Shown one piece after another: positions 9,287-17,649 of a stretch of 64,000 nucleotides of DNA. Both the position numbers and the translations under genes were made by a program. The DNA is from SAR86 cluster bacterium. Its GTDB lineage: Bacteria; Pseudomonadota; Gammaproteobacteria; Magnimaribacterales; D2472. The stretch is from contig CP097973.1 in the NCBI GenBank assembly GCA_023703655.1, forward strand, positions 924,170 to 988,169. Direction: 5' to 3'. Numbering within the stretch: the stretch's first letter is position 1; each line of letters opens with the position of its first letter. The notes below the pieces were generated by a model. That model was not told the DNA's origin. It made no database searches and saw nothing but the letters and a program-made list of their open reading frames with translations.

Positions 9287-11299
9287 TTAAAAATTAATCA
9301 GCTGATATTTCAAATCCTTAATCTTGTCCCTACAAAATGCAGCTTTTTCAAATTCTGTTTCTTTTGCACATTTGTACATTTCCTTCTCAAGTTGCTCAAT
9401 TGATTCAGAGATATTTTCGGGAGAATCATTCTTAATTTCAAAAGTTAAATCATTTTCATATGTCTTTGGTTTATTTTTTCCTTTTCTAATGTTTGGCCTA
9501 GCGCCCTCCATAATGTCCTTTACCTCTTTAACAATAGAGCTTGGTTTTATATTATTTTTTTGATTAAATTCCATTTGGATTTTTCTTCTTCTGTTGGTTT
9601 CCTCTATGGCTCGAGACATTGAACCAGTAACATTATCACCATAGAGAATGGCCTTACCTCTTATGTTTCTAGCAGCTCTACCAATCGTTTGAATCAAAGT
9701 GCCTTCGGATCTTAAAAATCCCTCTTTATCAGCATCAAGAATTGCGACTAGACTCACTTCTGGTATATCCAGTCCTTCTCTCAATAAATTAATTCCAACA
9801 AGCGTATCAAACTCTCCCAAGCGAAGGTCCCTAATAATCTCAACCCTTTCTACAGTATCTATATCTGAATGCATATATCTTGATTTAATTCCATTTTCAT
9901 TTAGATAATCAGTTAAATCTTCTGCCATCCTTTTTGTAAGAGTTGTAATTAACGCACGCTCCTTTAGTTTTGCTCTTTCCTTGCATTCAGCAATTACGTC
10001 ATCTATTTGGGAAGATGCAGGTCTTATTTCTACTTCAGGATCTATCAATCCAGTTGGCCTGACTAACAATTCTACGATTTCATCCCCCTTTTCAAATTCA
10101 TATTTGCCTGGAGTAGCAGATACATATACTCTTTGTGGAGTTAATAACTCCCATTCCTCAAATCGCAATGGTCTATTATCGAGAGCGCTTGGTAGTCTAA
10201 AACCATACTCAACAAGGGTTTCCTTTCGGGATCTATCACCTTTATACATGCCGCCTATCTGCGGAACAGATACATGAGACTCATCCATAAATACTATTGC
10301 ATTCTTTGGTATGTAATCAAATAAGCATGGTGGTGGCTCTCCTGTTTGTCTTCCAGACAGATACCTTGAATAGTTTTCTATTCCTTGACAATAACCAAGT
10401 TCAGCCATCATTTCTAAATCATATGTGGTTCTCTCTTGAATTCTTTGTGCCTCCAGAAGCTTATCAATTTTTTTGAAATGTTTGACTCTAGAGTTAAGCT
10501 CGTCACGAATATCTTTAATTGATTTTTGAATTTTCTCTTTTGGAGTGACGTAATGAGTTTTAGGGTATATAGTTGCGCGAGGCACCTCATTAATAAATTC
10601 TCCTGTTAAAGGGTCTATCCATGCTAATCTTTCAATCTCATCACCGAAAAGCTCAATCCTCAGTGCTTCACGTTCAGAGTCTGCAGGAAAAATATCAATA
10701 ATATCTCCTCGCACTCTGAAAGTCGCTCTCTTAAAATCAATGTCATTTCGAGTATATTGCATTGATGATAATCTTCTCAAGATAGCTCTTTGATCAATAA
10801 TATCTCCCCTGTCAAGATGCAAAATCATATTCAGATATGATTCCGGAGCCCCCAATCCATAAATTGATGAAACGGTTGCAACAACAATTGTGTCATTTCT
10901 TTCAAGTAAAGCTTTTGTTGCGGATAACCTCATTTGTTCAATATGCTCATTAATAGAAGCATCTTTTGCAATGTATGTATCAGATGTAGGAACATATGCC
11001 TCTGGCTGATAATAGTCATAATATGAAACAAAATATTCAACTGAATTTTCTTTAAAGAAGTCTCTAAATTCACCATACAGTTGAGCTGCAAGGGTCTTGT
11101 TAGGGGCCATGATTATGGCAGGTCTTTGTGTGGCCTCAATGATTTTTGCCATTGTATATGTCTTACCAGATCCTGTGACACCCAATAAAACTTGATGAAG
11201 CAGTCCATCGTTTAATCCATTTACAATCCTTTCAATAGCATCAGGTTGATCTCCTGATGGACTAAAATCTGAATGCACCTTTATTTCTTTTACTATCAC
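9287..11299 (-). CDS. uvrB: Excinuclease ABC subunit B
   Basis: A 670-residue helicase-like DNA damage-loading subunit of nucleotide excision repair. It has the Walker A motif [10 protein letters not shown] near residue 41, the [13 protein letters not shown] beta-hairpin region, DESH as the Walker B equivalent, the [19 protein letters not shown] helicase motif and a C-terminal UVR domain ([20 protein letters not shown]) that contacts UvrC. Length equals the family norm (E. coli 673). The start is GTG at 11299. I see no good LexA box upstream at 11300-11343, so SOS induction is not indicated here even though LexA targets exist elsewhere in the window. Confidence 0.98.
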   Translation of the reverse strand: MIVKEIKVHSDFSPSGDQPDAIERIVNGLNDGLLHQVLLGVTGSGKTYTMAKIIEATQRPAIIMAPNKTLAAQLYGEFRDFFKENSVEYFVSYYDYYQPEAYVPTSDTYIAKDASINEHIEQMRLSATKALLERNDTIVVATVSSIYGLGAPESYLNMILHLDRGDIIDQRAILRRLSSMQYTRNDIDFKRATFRVRGDIIDIFPADSEREALRIELFGDEIERLAWIDPLTGEFINEVPRATIYPKTHYVTPKEKIQKSIKDIRDELNSRVKHFKKIDKLLEAQRIQERTTYDLEMMAELGYCQGIENYSRYLSGRQTGEPPPCLFDYIPKNAIVFMDESHVSVPQIGGMYKGDRSRKETLVEYGFRLPSALDNRPLRFEEWELLTPQRVYVSATPGKYEFEKGDEIVELLVRPTGLIDPEVEIRPASSQIDDVIAECKERAKLKERALITTLTKRMAEDLTDYLNENGIKSRYMHSDIDTVERVEIIRDLRLGEFDTLVGINLLREGLDIPEVSLVAILDADKEGFLRSEGTLIQTIGRAARNIRGKAILYGDNVTGSMSRAIEETNRRRKIQMEFNQKNNIKPSSIVKEVKDIMEGARPNIRKGKNKPKTYENDLTFEIKNDSPENISESIEQLEKEMYKCAKETEFEKAAFCRDKIKDLKYQLINF

Positions 11300-11326
11300 A
11301 ATGTATTACTTTCAGTAAATATTATT

Positions 11327-11332
11327 TATAAT
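11327..11332 (+). promoter_or_regulatory. Possible -10 box of the tRNA-Asn promoter
   Basis: A perfect TATAAT lies 11 bases before the first base of the tRNA, at the right distance for transcription to start just upstream of the mature tRNA. The -35 region is weak (TATTAC at 11304-11309, 17-base spacing). In so AT-rich a sequence a TATAAT can occur by chance, so this rests mainly on position. Confidence 0.4.
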
Positions 11333-11343
11333 TCTTCAGTCGT

Positions 11344-11419
11344 TCCCCGATAGCTCAGTTGGTAGAGCAGTTGACTGTTAATCAATTGGTCGCAGGTTCG
11401 AGCCCTGCTCGGGGAGCCA
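11344..11419 (+). tRNA. tRNA-Asn (anticodon GTT)
   Basis: A 76-base cloverleaf with encoded CCA. The acceptor stem pairs TCCCCGA (11344-11350) with TCGGGGA (11409-11415), followed by discriminator G and CCA. The D arm has TAGCTCAGTTGGTAGAGC. The anticodon arm reads TTGACTGTTAATCAA with GTT in the loop. The T arm has GCAGGTTCGAGCCCTGC. The layout matches E. coli tRNA-Asn. It is a lone plus-strand gene between two minus-strand genes and ends 7 bases before the stop of the haloalkane dehalogenase gene. Confidence 0.97.
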
Positions 11420-11426
11420 CTCATCA

Positions 11427-12314
11427 CTAAATTGATAAAATTCCATTAACTAAGATTTCAGCTTGATTTTCTTGAGAGAAATGTCCTGCATCTATAATCT
11501 GATGCGGCATACCATCTGCTCCTGGAATTTTCTTAATCAATGCAGACTCAGTACCAATAAAAACTGGATCATTCTTTCCAAACATTGTTAATGTAGGTTT
11601 TGTAAATTTCTTTAATTGATTCCAAGCATCTATGTTCTCTGAAACTTGAGCATGTTCCTCAGTTACTGGGACAAACCTTGGAAAAGCTCTTGCTGCAGCT
11701 TTATATTCGTCACTTGGAAAGGGAGCATTGTATGCTGCAATTTCATGATTAGATAGAGCTTGCATTGAGCCTTGATTTACGATTTTACCCGCATCAAAAT
11801 CCTCGACATTTTGACTATAATCTAGCCATTGTTTAAAACCATCTGTCATTCCTTTGCCAGTTGGTAATCCTGTATTGGATAAAACCATTCCTTTAAATAT
11901 GCTCGGATTTTCGGCAACCAATCTTAGTCCAAGTAATCCACCCCAATCTTGAGCAAACATGACAACATCCTTTAAATTTAATGAGTTAACAAGTGATCGT
12001 AACCATTCCAAATGATTTGCATAGGAATATGCGCTTTGGTCTTGAAATTTGTCAGATTTCCCAAACCCTATTAAGTCAGGAGCAATAACTCGCTTGCCTC
12101 TTTCAACAAGTGGTGGAATAAATTTCCTATACAAATAAGACCATGTTGGTTCACCATGCAAAAGTAGGATAGCATGATCAGAGGACGAGTTTTCATCTAA
12201 ATAATGCATTTGTAGCTCATAACTACTATCAAAGGAAACGTTTCGATAATTTGGCAAAAAGTCATAGTCTTTTAAAAAATCAAAGTTATTCTCTGGGGTT
12301 TTTAAAATCTTCAT
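11427..12314 (-). CDS. Haloalkane dehalogenase
   Basis: A 295-residue alpha/beta hydrolase that hydrolyses carbon-halogen bonds to give alcohol, halide and a proton, with no cofactor. The nucleophile motif AQDWGG is at residues 121-126 (Asp123, followed by a halide-binding Trp). The oxyanion/halide motif is HGEPTW (53-58). A catalytic acid is probably the Asp in FGKNDPVF, and the base His is in DAGHFSQENQ. HGEP rather than HGNP suggests the HLD-I (DhlA-like) subfamily. It is cytoplasmic, with no signal peptide. It sits 2 bases after the small unknown gene downstream of cysS and converges on tRNA-Asn. Epoxide hydrolases share the fold but lack this motif set. Confidence 0.87.
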   Translation of the reverse strand: MKILKTPENNFDFLKDYDFLPNYRNVSFDSSYELQMHYLDENSSSDHAILLLHGEPTWSYLYRKFIPPLVERGKRVIAPDLIGFGKSDKFQDQSAYSYANHLEWLRSLVNSLNLKDVVMFAQDWGGLLGLRLVAENPSIFKGMVLSNTGLPTGKGMTDGFKQWLDYSQNVEDFDAGKIVNQGSMQALSNHEIAAYNAPFPSDEYKAAARAFPRFVPVTEEHAQVSENIDAWNQLKKFTKPTLTMFGKNDPVFIGTESALIKKIPGADGMPHQIIDAGHFSQENQAEILVNGILSI

Positions 12315-12316
12315 AT

Positions 12317-12592
12317 TTAACGGATCGCCTTTATTAACCTCTCTTTCAATGCATTAAATTTTTTTTCGCTCATTTCTTTTTTGAAAATGTTCATACCGGA
12401 AAGGAATTCCTCAATGATAAACTCCTCAAATTTTAAAAGGTTTTCCATCTTAATTTTTTCCTTCTTAACAGTGACTTTGTTTGCTAGTTTTAGAGTAATG
12501 CGATGATTTAATTGCTTTATTAGCTCACGGTTTCTTTCATACTTAATAAGAAAGACGTTATATGCTTTAACTTGATTTACACTTTTTTCCAT
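12317..12592 (-). CDS. Small lysine-rich protein of unknown function
   Basis: A 91-residue open frame starting at the ATG at 12592 and overlapping the cysS 3' end by 16 bases. It is highly charged and lysine-rich, with predicted helices (ENLLKFEEFIIEEFLSGM, FNALKERLIKAIR) and no membrane segment or cysteines. I do not recognise the family. It could be a real small protein translated by coupling from cysS, since it fills the space between cysS and the dehalogenase gene exactly. Its composition looks like coding sequence rather than an antisense shadow. Confidence 0.55.
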   Translation of the reverse strand: MEKSVNQVKAYNVFLIKYERNRELIKQLNHRITLKLANKVTVKKEKIKMENLLKFEEFIIEEFLSGMNIFKKEMSEKKFNALKERLIKAIR

Positions 12593-13953
12593 TTGGTACC
12601 ATCAGCTTTATCATCCAAAATTATACCAAGAGATTTTAATTCATCTCTAATCTCATCAGCTTTATCAAAATCCTTATCCTTTCTAGCTAGGTTTCTTTTC
12701 AGAATCATTTCTTCAATCAATTGAGTGTCAACACCAGAGCCGTATTGAAAAAATAATTCTGGCTTTTCACTCAACAAACCAATAATATTTGCAAGTTTTT
12801 TCAGCGTTGTAACTAACCTTCTCTTAATTAAGTTATCATTTTCGAGATTAATCTTCTTTACGATTTCAAATAATATGCTAATTGCTCTAGGCGTATTTAA
12901 ATCGTCATTCATTGCACACTCAAAATCCTGAACAAAACCTTTATCGACTTCATCACTTTCTTTCAGAATTATTTTTTCATCAATTGATTCATAGATTCTC
13001 ACGAGTCCGGCTTTTGCTTGCTCCAAGGATTCGTTGGTGAAGTCTAGCGCACTTCTGTAATGGCTTGATATTAGAAAAAATTTTATGACTTCTGGATGAT
13101 ATGTTTTTAAAAGATCTTTTATTCTTGCAAAGTTTCCCAAAGATTTTGACATCTTCTCACCACTAATCTTTAGTAAACCAGAGTGAATCCAATAATTTGC
13201 AAATTCTTGATCAAAACTACATTTTGATTGAGCAATTTCATTTTCATGATGAGGAAAAATCAAATCAGGTCCACCACCGTGAATATCAAAATTTTTACCA
13301 AGAGTAGATAAAGACATTGCTGAGCACTCAATGTGCCATCCAGGCCTTCCACGACCCCATGGCGAATTCCAATATGGTTCCTCTTGTTTTGCCATCTTCC
13401 ATAAAACAAAATCTAATGGATCATCTTTATCTAAATTTTCTTTAACTCTAGCACCAGATTCTAGCTCATCTATTTTTTTGTTAGAGAGATTGCCATAGTC
13501 CTCAAAAGTGCGTACTGCAAAGTAAACATCCCCATTCTTACCCACATATGCATGCTTATTTTTTATTAATTCTTCGATCATAAGAATCATTTCATTAATA
13601 TAGTCGGTTGCCTTAGGCTCAATTGTTGGTTCAAGAAGTCCAAGATCTTTAAAGTCCTTATTCATACTCAAAATGTAGCGATTTGTAATAGAGGAAATTG
13701 TTTCAGAATTCTCAATTGCTTTTTTGATTATTTTGTCCTCAACATCAGTAATGTTTCTGACATAATTCAGCCCATAACCTAAATATTTAAGATATCTAGC
13801 TAGGACGTCAAAGGCAACATATGCTCTTGCATGACCAAGATGACAATGATCGTAAACAGTAATTCCGCAAACATACATGCCAACCATATTTGGTTCAATT
13901 GATTTAAAAACCTCTTTTTTATTTGTTAAGGTGTTATAGAGACTCAAACTCAT
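12577..13953 (-). CDS. cysS: Cysteinyl-tRNA synthetase
   Basis: A 458-residue class I synthetase (E. coli 461). It has the HIGH-equivalent motif CHLGHARAYV near residue 37, the zinc-binding site set (MYVCGITVYDH, then WHIECSAMS and HHENEIAQS), and the KMSKS loop GEKMSKSLGNF near residue 267. The C-terminal anticodon-binding region ends with RDELKSLGIILDD. The start ATG at 13953 gives the family N-terminus MSLSLYNTLTNKKEVF. The gene is divergent from the cyclophilin gene, with start codons about 37 bases apart. Confidence 0.97.
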   Translation of the reverse strand: MSLSLYNTLTNKKEVFKSIEPNMVGMYVCGITVYDHCHLGHARAYVAFDVLARYLKYLGYGLNYVRNITDVEDKIIKKAIENSETISSITNRYILSMNKDFKDLGLLEPTIEPKATDYINEMILMIEELIKNKHAYVGKNGDVYFAVRTFEDYGNLSNKKIDELESGARVKENLDKDDPLDFVLWKMAKQEEPYWNSPWGRGRPGWHIECSAMSLSTLGKNFDIHGGGPDLIFPHHENEIAQSKCSFDQEFANYWIHSGLLKISGEKMSKSLGNFARIKDLLKTYHPEVIKFFLISSHYRSALDFTNESLEQAKAGLVRIYESIDEKIILKESDEVDKGFVQDFECAMNDDLNTPRAISILFEIVKKINLENDNLIKRRLVTTLKKLANIIGLLSEKPELFFQYGSGVDTQLIEEMILKRNLARKDKDFDKADEIRDELKSLGIILDDKADGTKWKKV

Positions 13954-13989
13954 GTGTATTATGGCAATTTATACATTATTATAGGCTCA

Positions 13990-14616
13990 ATGAGATTTAA
14001 ATCAGCTCGAATACTAAATTTAAGTAAGTGTTTTGCTGTCACTGTCATTCTTTTAATAGGTGCATGTTCCAGTGATGATCCTAAATTAACTAATAAAACT
14101 GAGGAAATAACAATGCCAATAGCAACAATATCTACATCACTTGGTGACATCGAACTTGAATTAGATGTACAGAGTGCTCCAATTACTACTAAAAACTTTA
14201 TCGATCTAGCAAATGCAGGCTACTATGAAAATACGATCTTTCATCGTGTCATCGAAGGATTTATGATACAGGGCGGTGGGCTTGATAAGGACATGAACAA
14301 TAAACCTAGTGGCAGCTCCTCAATAACTAATGAAGCAAATAATGGTCTTAAGAATGATAGAGGCACTGTTGCTATGGCTAGAACTAATGATCCACATTCT
14401 GCAACAAGCCAATTCTTTATCAATCATAAAGATAATGAATTTCTCAATTTTACTTCTGAAACTCCACAGGGATGGGGATATGCCGTCTTTGGGAACGTTA
14501 TAAAAGGAATGGATATAGTTGATCTAATAGCAGAGGTTAATACTACTACCATTAATCAGTATCAAGATGTTCCCCTTGATCCTATAACCATCAAATCAGT
14601 TTCTATTGATGAATGA
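13990..14616 (+). CDS. Cyclophilin-type peptidyl-prolyl isomerase, probable lipoprotein
   Basis: About 208 residues from the ATG at 13990 (MRFKSARIL). An in-frame GTG at 13954 is less likely, because it abuts the cysS start and adds non-family residues. The N-terminus has a basic region, a hydrophobic stretch and a lipobox-like LIGAC, so it is probably a lipid-anchored envelope protein. The cyclophilin domain begins at about residue 43 (IATISTSLGDIELEL) and has the FHRVIEGFMIQGG and ATSQFFINHKDN motifs. It catalyses proline cis-trans isomerisation in folding. The stop overlaps the lpxH start by 4 bases (ATGA). A cytoplasmic PpiB-like product from the internal ATG at MPIATIS is the alternative. 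Confidence 0.88.
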   Translation: MRFKSARILNLSKCFAVTVILLIGACSSDDPKLTNKTEEITMPIATISTSLGDIELELDVQSAPITTKNFIDLANAGYYENTIFHRVIEGFMIQGGGLDKDMNNKPSGSSSITNEANNGLKNDRGTVAMARTNDPHSATSQFFINHKDNEFLNFTSETPQGWGYAVFGNVIKGMDIVDLIAEVNTTTINQYQDVPLDPITIKSVSIDE

Positions 14617-15335
14617 GCATTGGGTTTATTTCTGATCTTCACTTGTCTCATGATAATGTCTCTCTTACAAGAGGCTTTTTGTCCTTTCTGGATAATAATA
14701 AAGATTCTTTAGATCAACTATATATTTTGGGTGACCTGTTTGAAATTTGGATTGGAGATGATGATCAGTCGGACTTTATTCAGATAGTTAAGAATGCTTT
14801 AAAACAATTTACCGAACTAGGAATTGAAACATTTTTCCTTCATGGAAATCGAGATTTTTTGATTGGTGATGATTTTATTGAAGATACTGGGCTCAAGTTT
14901 ATTCCTGATCCATTTATCTTTGAAATTTTTGGAAAAAGATGTGCTGTATCGCATGGGGATAATTTTTGTACGCTTGATATCGAATATCATAATTTCAAAA
15001 AAAATGTGAGGTCATCTCAATGGAAAAGTGAATTTCTTTCACAATCTCTTCAGAAGAGAAATGAGGTTGCCTCTAGCATGCGAGAAACAAGCAAGAAAAA
15101 AAGCTCCAACAAAAATGTAAATATTATGGATGTTGAAATTTCATCTGTCGAAAACTTTCTATCAGAAACCAATGTGGATATTCTAATTCATGGGCATACC
15201 CATAAACCTCAAATTCATAACCATAAGATTAATGATCGTCATTGCGAGCGTATTGTTCTTGGAGACTGGGATGATAATGGTTGGTGTCTGAGGTTTGATT
15301 CTAAAGGCCACACATTAGAAAAATTCAAACTTTAA
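14613..15335 (+). CDS. lpxH: UDP-2,3-diacylglucosamine diphosphatase
   Basis: A 240-residue calcineurin-like metallophosphoesterase that hydrolyses UDP-2,3-diacylglucosamine to lipid X in lipid A synthesis at the inner membrane surface. The metal ligands are visible in order: FISDLHLS (residues 4-11), LGDLFEIWIGDD, LHGNRDF, VSHGDN and the C-terminal HGHTHKPQIH. Length matches E. coli LpxH (240). It overlaps the cyclophilin gene by 4 bases, the same ppi-lpxH order seen in E. coli and Pseudomonas. Its presence shows a Gram-negative outer membrane with lipid A. Confidence 0.95.
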   Translation: MSIGFISDLHLSHDNVSLTRGFLSFLDNNKDSLDQLYILGDLFEIWIGDDDQSDFIQIVKNALKQFTELGIETFFLHGNRDFLIGDDFIEDTGLKFIPDPFIFEIFGKRCAVSHGDNFCTLDIEYHNFKKNVRSSQWKSEFLSQSLQKRNEVASSMRETSKKKSSNKNVNIMDVEISSVENFLSETNVDILIHGHTHKPQIHNHKINDRHCERIVLGDWDDNGWCLRFDSKGHTLEKFKL

Positions 15336-15371
15336 GTTAAGGCGATAAATTAATTGCGTGGTATTCTATTA

Positions 15372-15391
15372 TACTGTATATTTATACAGTA
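15372..15391 (+). promoter_or_regulatory. LexA (SOS) box upstream of umuDC
   Basis: TACTGTATATTTATACAGTA is an almost perfect palindrome (nine of ten positions match between half-sites) and carries the CTGT-N8-ACAG core of the gammaproteobacterial LexA operator. It ends 8 bases before the umuD ATG at 15400, so bound LexA would block the promoter. A matching LexA is encoded at 38.96 kb. Confidence 0.93.
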
Positions 15392-15399
15392 TATTTCCC

Positions 15400-15831
15400 A
15401 TGAAAGTTAATTATATCGGATCAGTATCCGCGGATCATTTTACTGAAAGTTTTCTTCCATTATTTGAGGAATCAGTACCGGTTGGCTTTCCAAGTCCAGC
15501 TAATGATTATCTTGAAGCGCCCATCGATTTAAATAAATATCTAATTAAAAATCAGGTCGCAACCTTCCTAGTTAGAGCGGTTGGAGATTCAATGCTTGGT
15601 GCCAATATAGGAAATAATGCAATATTAATAGTTGATCGAAGCATTAAACCATCTCATGGCAGTATTGTTATTGCTTCTATCGATAATGAATTCATATGCA
15701 AAAAGCTTCAATTAAGACCTAAAATTGCGCTTCTACCAGAAAATGAAAAATACGATCCTATTTATATCGAACAGGGACAAAATTTTGAAGTACTAGGGGT
15801 TGTAATTGCAACTATTAATCAATTTAAATGA
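15400..15831 (+). CDS. umuD: UmuD-type SOS mutagenesis protein, autocleaving S24 peptidase
   Basis: About 143 residues from the ATG at 15400 (MKVNYIGS); longer in-frame starts would lie inside the SOS box. It has the catalytic Ser in VGDSMLGANIG and Lys in FICKKLQLRP, the Ser-Lys dyad of the LexA/UmuD family. The N-terminal VGFPSPANDYLEAPIDLN aligns with the E. coli UmuD cleavage region, where cleavage is at Cys-Gly; here the residue before Gly is Val. RecA-stimulated cleavage would give UmuD', the partner of UmuC in DNA polymerase V. It overlaps umuC by 4 bases and has a near-perfect LexA box just upstream. Confidence 0.93.
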   Translation: MKVNYIGSVSADHFTESFLPLFEESVPVGFPSPANDYLEAPIDLNKYLIKNQVATFLVRAVGDSMLGANIGNNAILIVDRSIKPSHGSIVIASIDNEFICKKLQLRPKIALLPENEKYDPIYIEQGQNFEVLGVVIATINQFK

Positions 15832-17105
15832 GTGTCTTTGCATTAGTAGATTGTGAAAACTTCTATGCATCATGTGAAAGAATTTTCAGACCAGATCTAA
15901 AATATAAACCCATCGTTGTACTCTCAAGCAATGATGGATGCGTAATTGCGAGAAGCAAAGAAGCAAAACAGCTTGGTATTCAAATGGGGGTTCCTTGGTT
16001 CAAGACAAAAAAAAACTTTTTGAAGAATGGAGGTGTTTTTTTCTCTTCAAACTTTGCCTTATACGGTGATATATCCAATCGAGTCATGAACATACTCGCA
16101 GGCATGGCAAACAATATTGAGATTTATAGTGTAGATGAAGCATTTTTAGATTTAGAGAATATGAATTTGGAAAATAGCGATATTGCAGATGAATTTGCCA
16201 TGCATTGCAGAAGCTTGATTAAGCAATGGGTGGGAATCCCTGTAAGAATTGGAATTGCACCAACTAAAACACTCACAAAAGTTGCTAGCTATCTTGCTAA
16301 AGAGCAAACCAAACGTCCAGGTATATTTAGCATTTCAAATAATTGGATGGAAATTGCTTCAAGTCTCAAAAAAGTACCACTACATGAAGTATGGGGAGTT
16401 GGTAAAAGATTAGGTAAAAAATTGAGTGTGTTAGGTCTAAGAACAGCATATGATCTAGCATGTATCGATATTAGTTTAATTAGAAGTAGATATAGCGTGG
16501 TTTTAGAGAGAACAGTAAGAGAACTGAGAGGAGAAACATGCTTACAACTAGATAAAAGCTTGGATCCAAAAAAACAAATTGTAGTAAGCAGAAGTTTCTC
16601 TGAAAAAATTACAAGGATTGAAGATTTGTTTCCTATAGTAAATGATTTTGGCGTGAGAGCTTGTGAAAAACTAAGAAAAGAAAATCAATTATGTTCAAAA
16701 GCAGGCGTCTTTATACGAACCAGCCCATTTAGAATCAAAGATAAACAACACAGTGCATCTAAGTTTTTTACTCTCAGCAGTCCAACCAATGATACCCGTG
16801 ATATCTTGAATGGCATCAGGAAGAGTCTTCCAATAATATTTAGACGTAACTATCCTTACGCGAAGTCAGGTGTAATGTTAATGAATTTCAGTGATACGCA
16901 TGTTAAACAATATTCATTATTTAATGCTGATAATTTACTAAAACAGAATGATAGACTAATGAAAACAATAGATCAGATTAATCAAAAAGAAAACTTAATT
17001 AGATTTGCTTCTCAAAGTGAAGTTGGATATACAGCTTTTCGTAAAACAAATGTTTCACCTAGATATACTACTAACTGGAATGAATTACCAAGGGTCAATG
17101 AATAA
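15828..17105 (+). CDS. umuC: UmuC, catalytic subunit of DNA polymerase V
   Basis: A 425-residue Y-family translesion polymerase (E. coli UmuC 422). Catalytic motifs are at the N-terminus (FALVDCENFYASCERIF, with the metal Asp8) and at YSVDEAFLDLE with the Asp-Glu pair near residues 102-103. A helix-hairpin-helix region follows (VWGVGKRLGKKLSVLG), and the C-terminal DUF4113-like tail ends in SPRYTTNWNELPRV. It is cotranscribed with umuD (ATGA overlap) under the SOS box at 15372. It converges on the DUF1289 gene, with 4 bases between stops. Confidence 0.96.
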   Translation: MSVFALVDCENFYASCERIFRPDLKYKPIVVLSSNDGCVIARSKEAKQLGIQMGVPWFKTKKNFLKNGGVFFSSNFALYGDISNRVMNILAGMANNIEIYSVDEAFLDLENMNLENSDIADEFAMHCRSLIKQWVGIPVRIGIAPTKTLTKVASYLAKEQTKRPGIFSISNNWMEIASSLKKVPLHEVWGVGKRLGKKLSVLGLRTAYDLACIDISLIRSRYSVVLERTVRELRGETCLQLDKSLDPKKQIVVSRSFSEKITRIEDLFPIVNDFGVRACEKLRKENQLCSKAGVFIRTSPFRIKDKQHSASKFFTLSSPTNDTRDILNGIRKSLPIIFRRNYPYAKSGVMLMNFSDTHVKQYSLFNADNLLKQNDRLMKTIDQINQKENLIRFASQSEVGYTAFRKTNVSPRYTTNWNELPRVNE

Positions 17106-17109
17106 AGTC

Positions 17110-17550
17110 TTAAGAGGATGTCTTAAAGTATCGATCGTAATGCGATTCTGACAATTCAAGAAACTCTTTGGTGATGATCTGGCGTAAATCTGACAATCGA
17201 GCATCAATTTTGAGGCTAACACCAAAATCATTCAAATCAATCTTCTGGGAACCAGTAGCACGCAGTAAATCAAATATCCAAGTTAAAGGATCAAGAGATT
17301 GATTAAATATAATGCCATTATTTTCAAGCTTTGAAGCAAGTAATGCAGGATCATGAACAGTAAATCGATCAGCTAAAATCTTAACCTTAAAAGATTCAAG
17401 CCTAAGATTAATTAGTTCTCTTTCTTTAGTTGTATATTTATTCCAACTGATTACTTCATGGACAAAACGCTTGCATCCTTTGCAAACATTATCACCATAT
17501 GTCGTAGAGCAAATTCCTAGACAAGGTGTTGAGGCCCTATTTTTTTTCAT
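17110..17550 (-). CDS. DUF1289 domain protein with C-terminal extension
   Basis: About 146 residues from the ATG at 17550 (MKKNRASTPCLGICST); the open frame extends further upstream but without family similarity. The N-terminal half is the DUF1289 cysteine module: PCLGICSTTYGDNVCKGCKR, then EVISWNKYTTKERE. Its four cysteines may bind metal. Residues from about 75 on (DPALLASKL ... DRYFKTSS) form an extension I do not recognise. DUF1289 proteins are common in proteobacteria and have no settled function. The gene is divergent from acnB, with about 99 bases between starts. Confidence 0.82.
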   Translation of the reverse strand: MKKNRASTPCLGICSTTYGDNVCKGCKRFVHEVISWNKYTTKERELINLRLESFKVKILADRFTVHDPALLASKLENNGIIFNQSLDPLTWIFDLLRATGSQKIDLNDFGVSLKIDARLSDLRQIITKEFLELSESHYDRYFKTSS

Positions 17551-17649
17551 AAACTGATAATACCTTCTTTTTTTATTTAGATAAATTGCCGAAATATATA
17601 ACTTGGGAAAAAAGAAATAGACGAGTAAAATATGCTTCAAGTGACTAAG

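Noticed and set aside
11300..11343. Possible SOS box upstream of uvrB (TACTGAAAG-like on the minus strand)
   Set aside because: The CTGT-N8-ACAG core is absent; only a half-site resemblance remains in AT-rich sequence.
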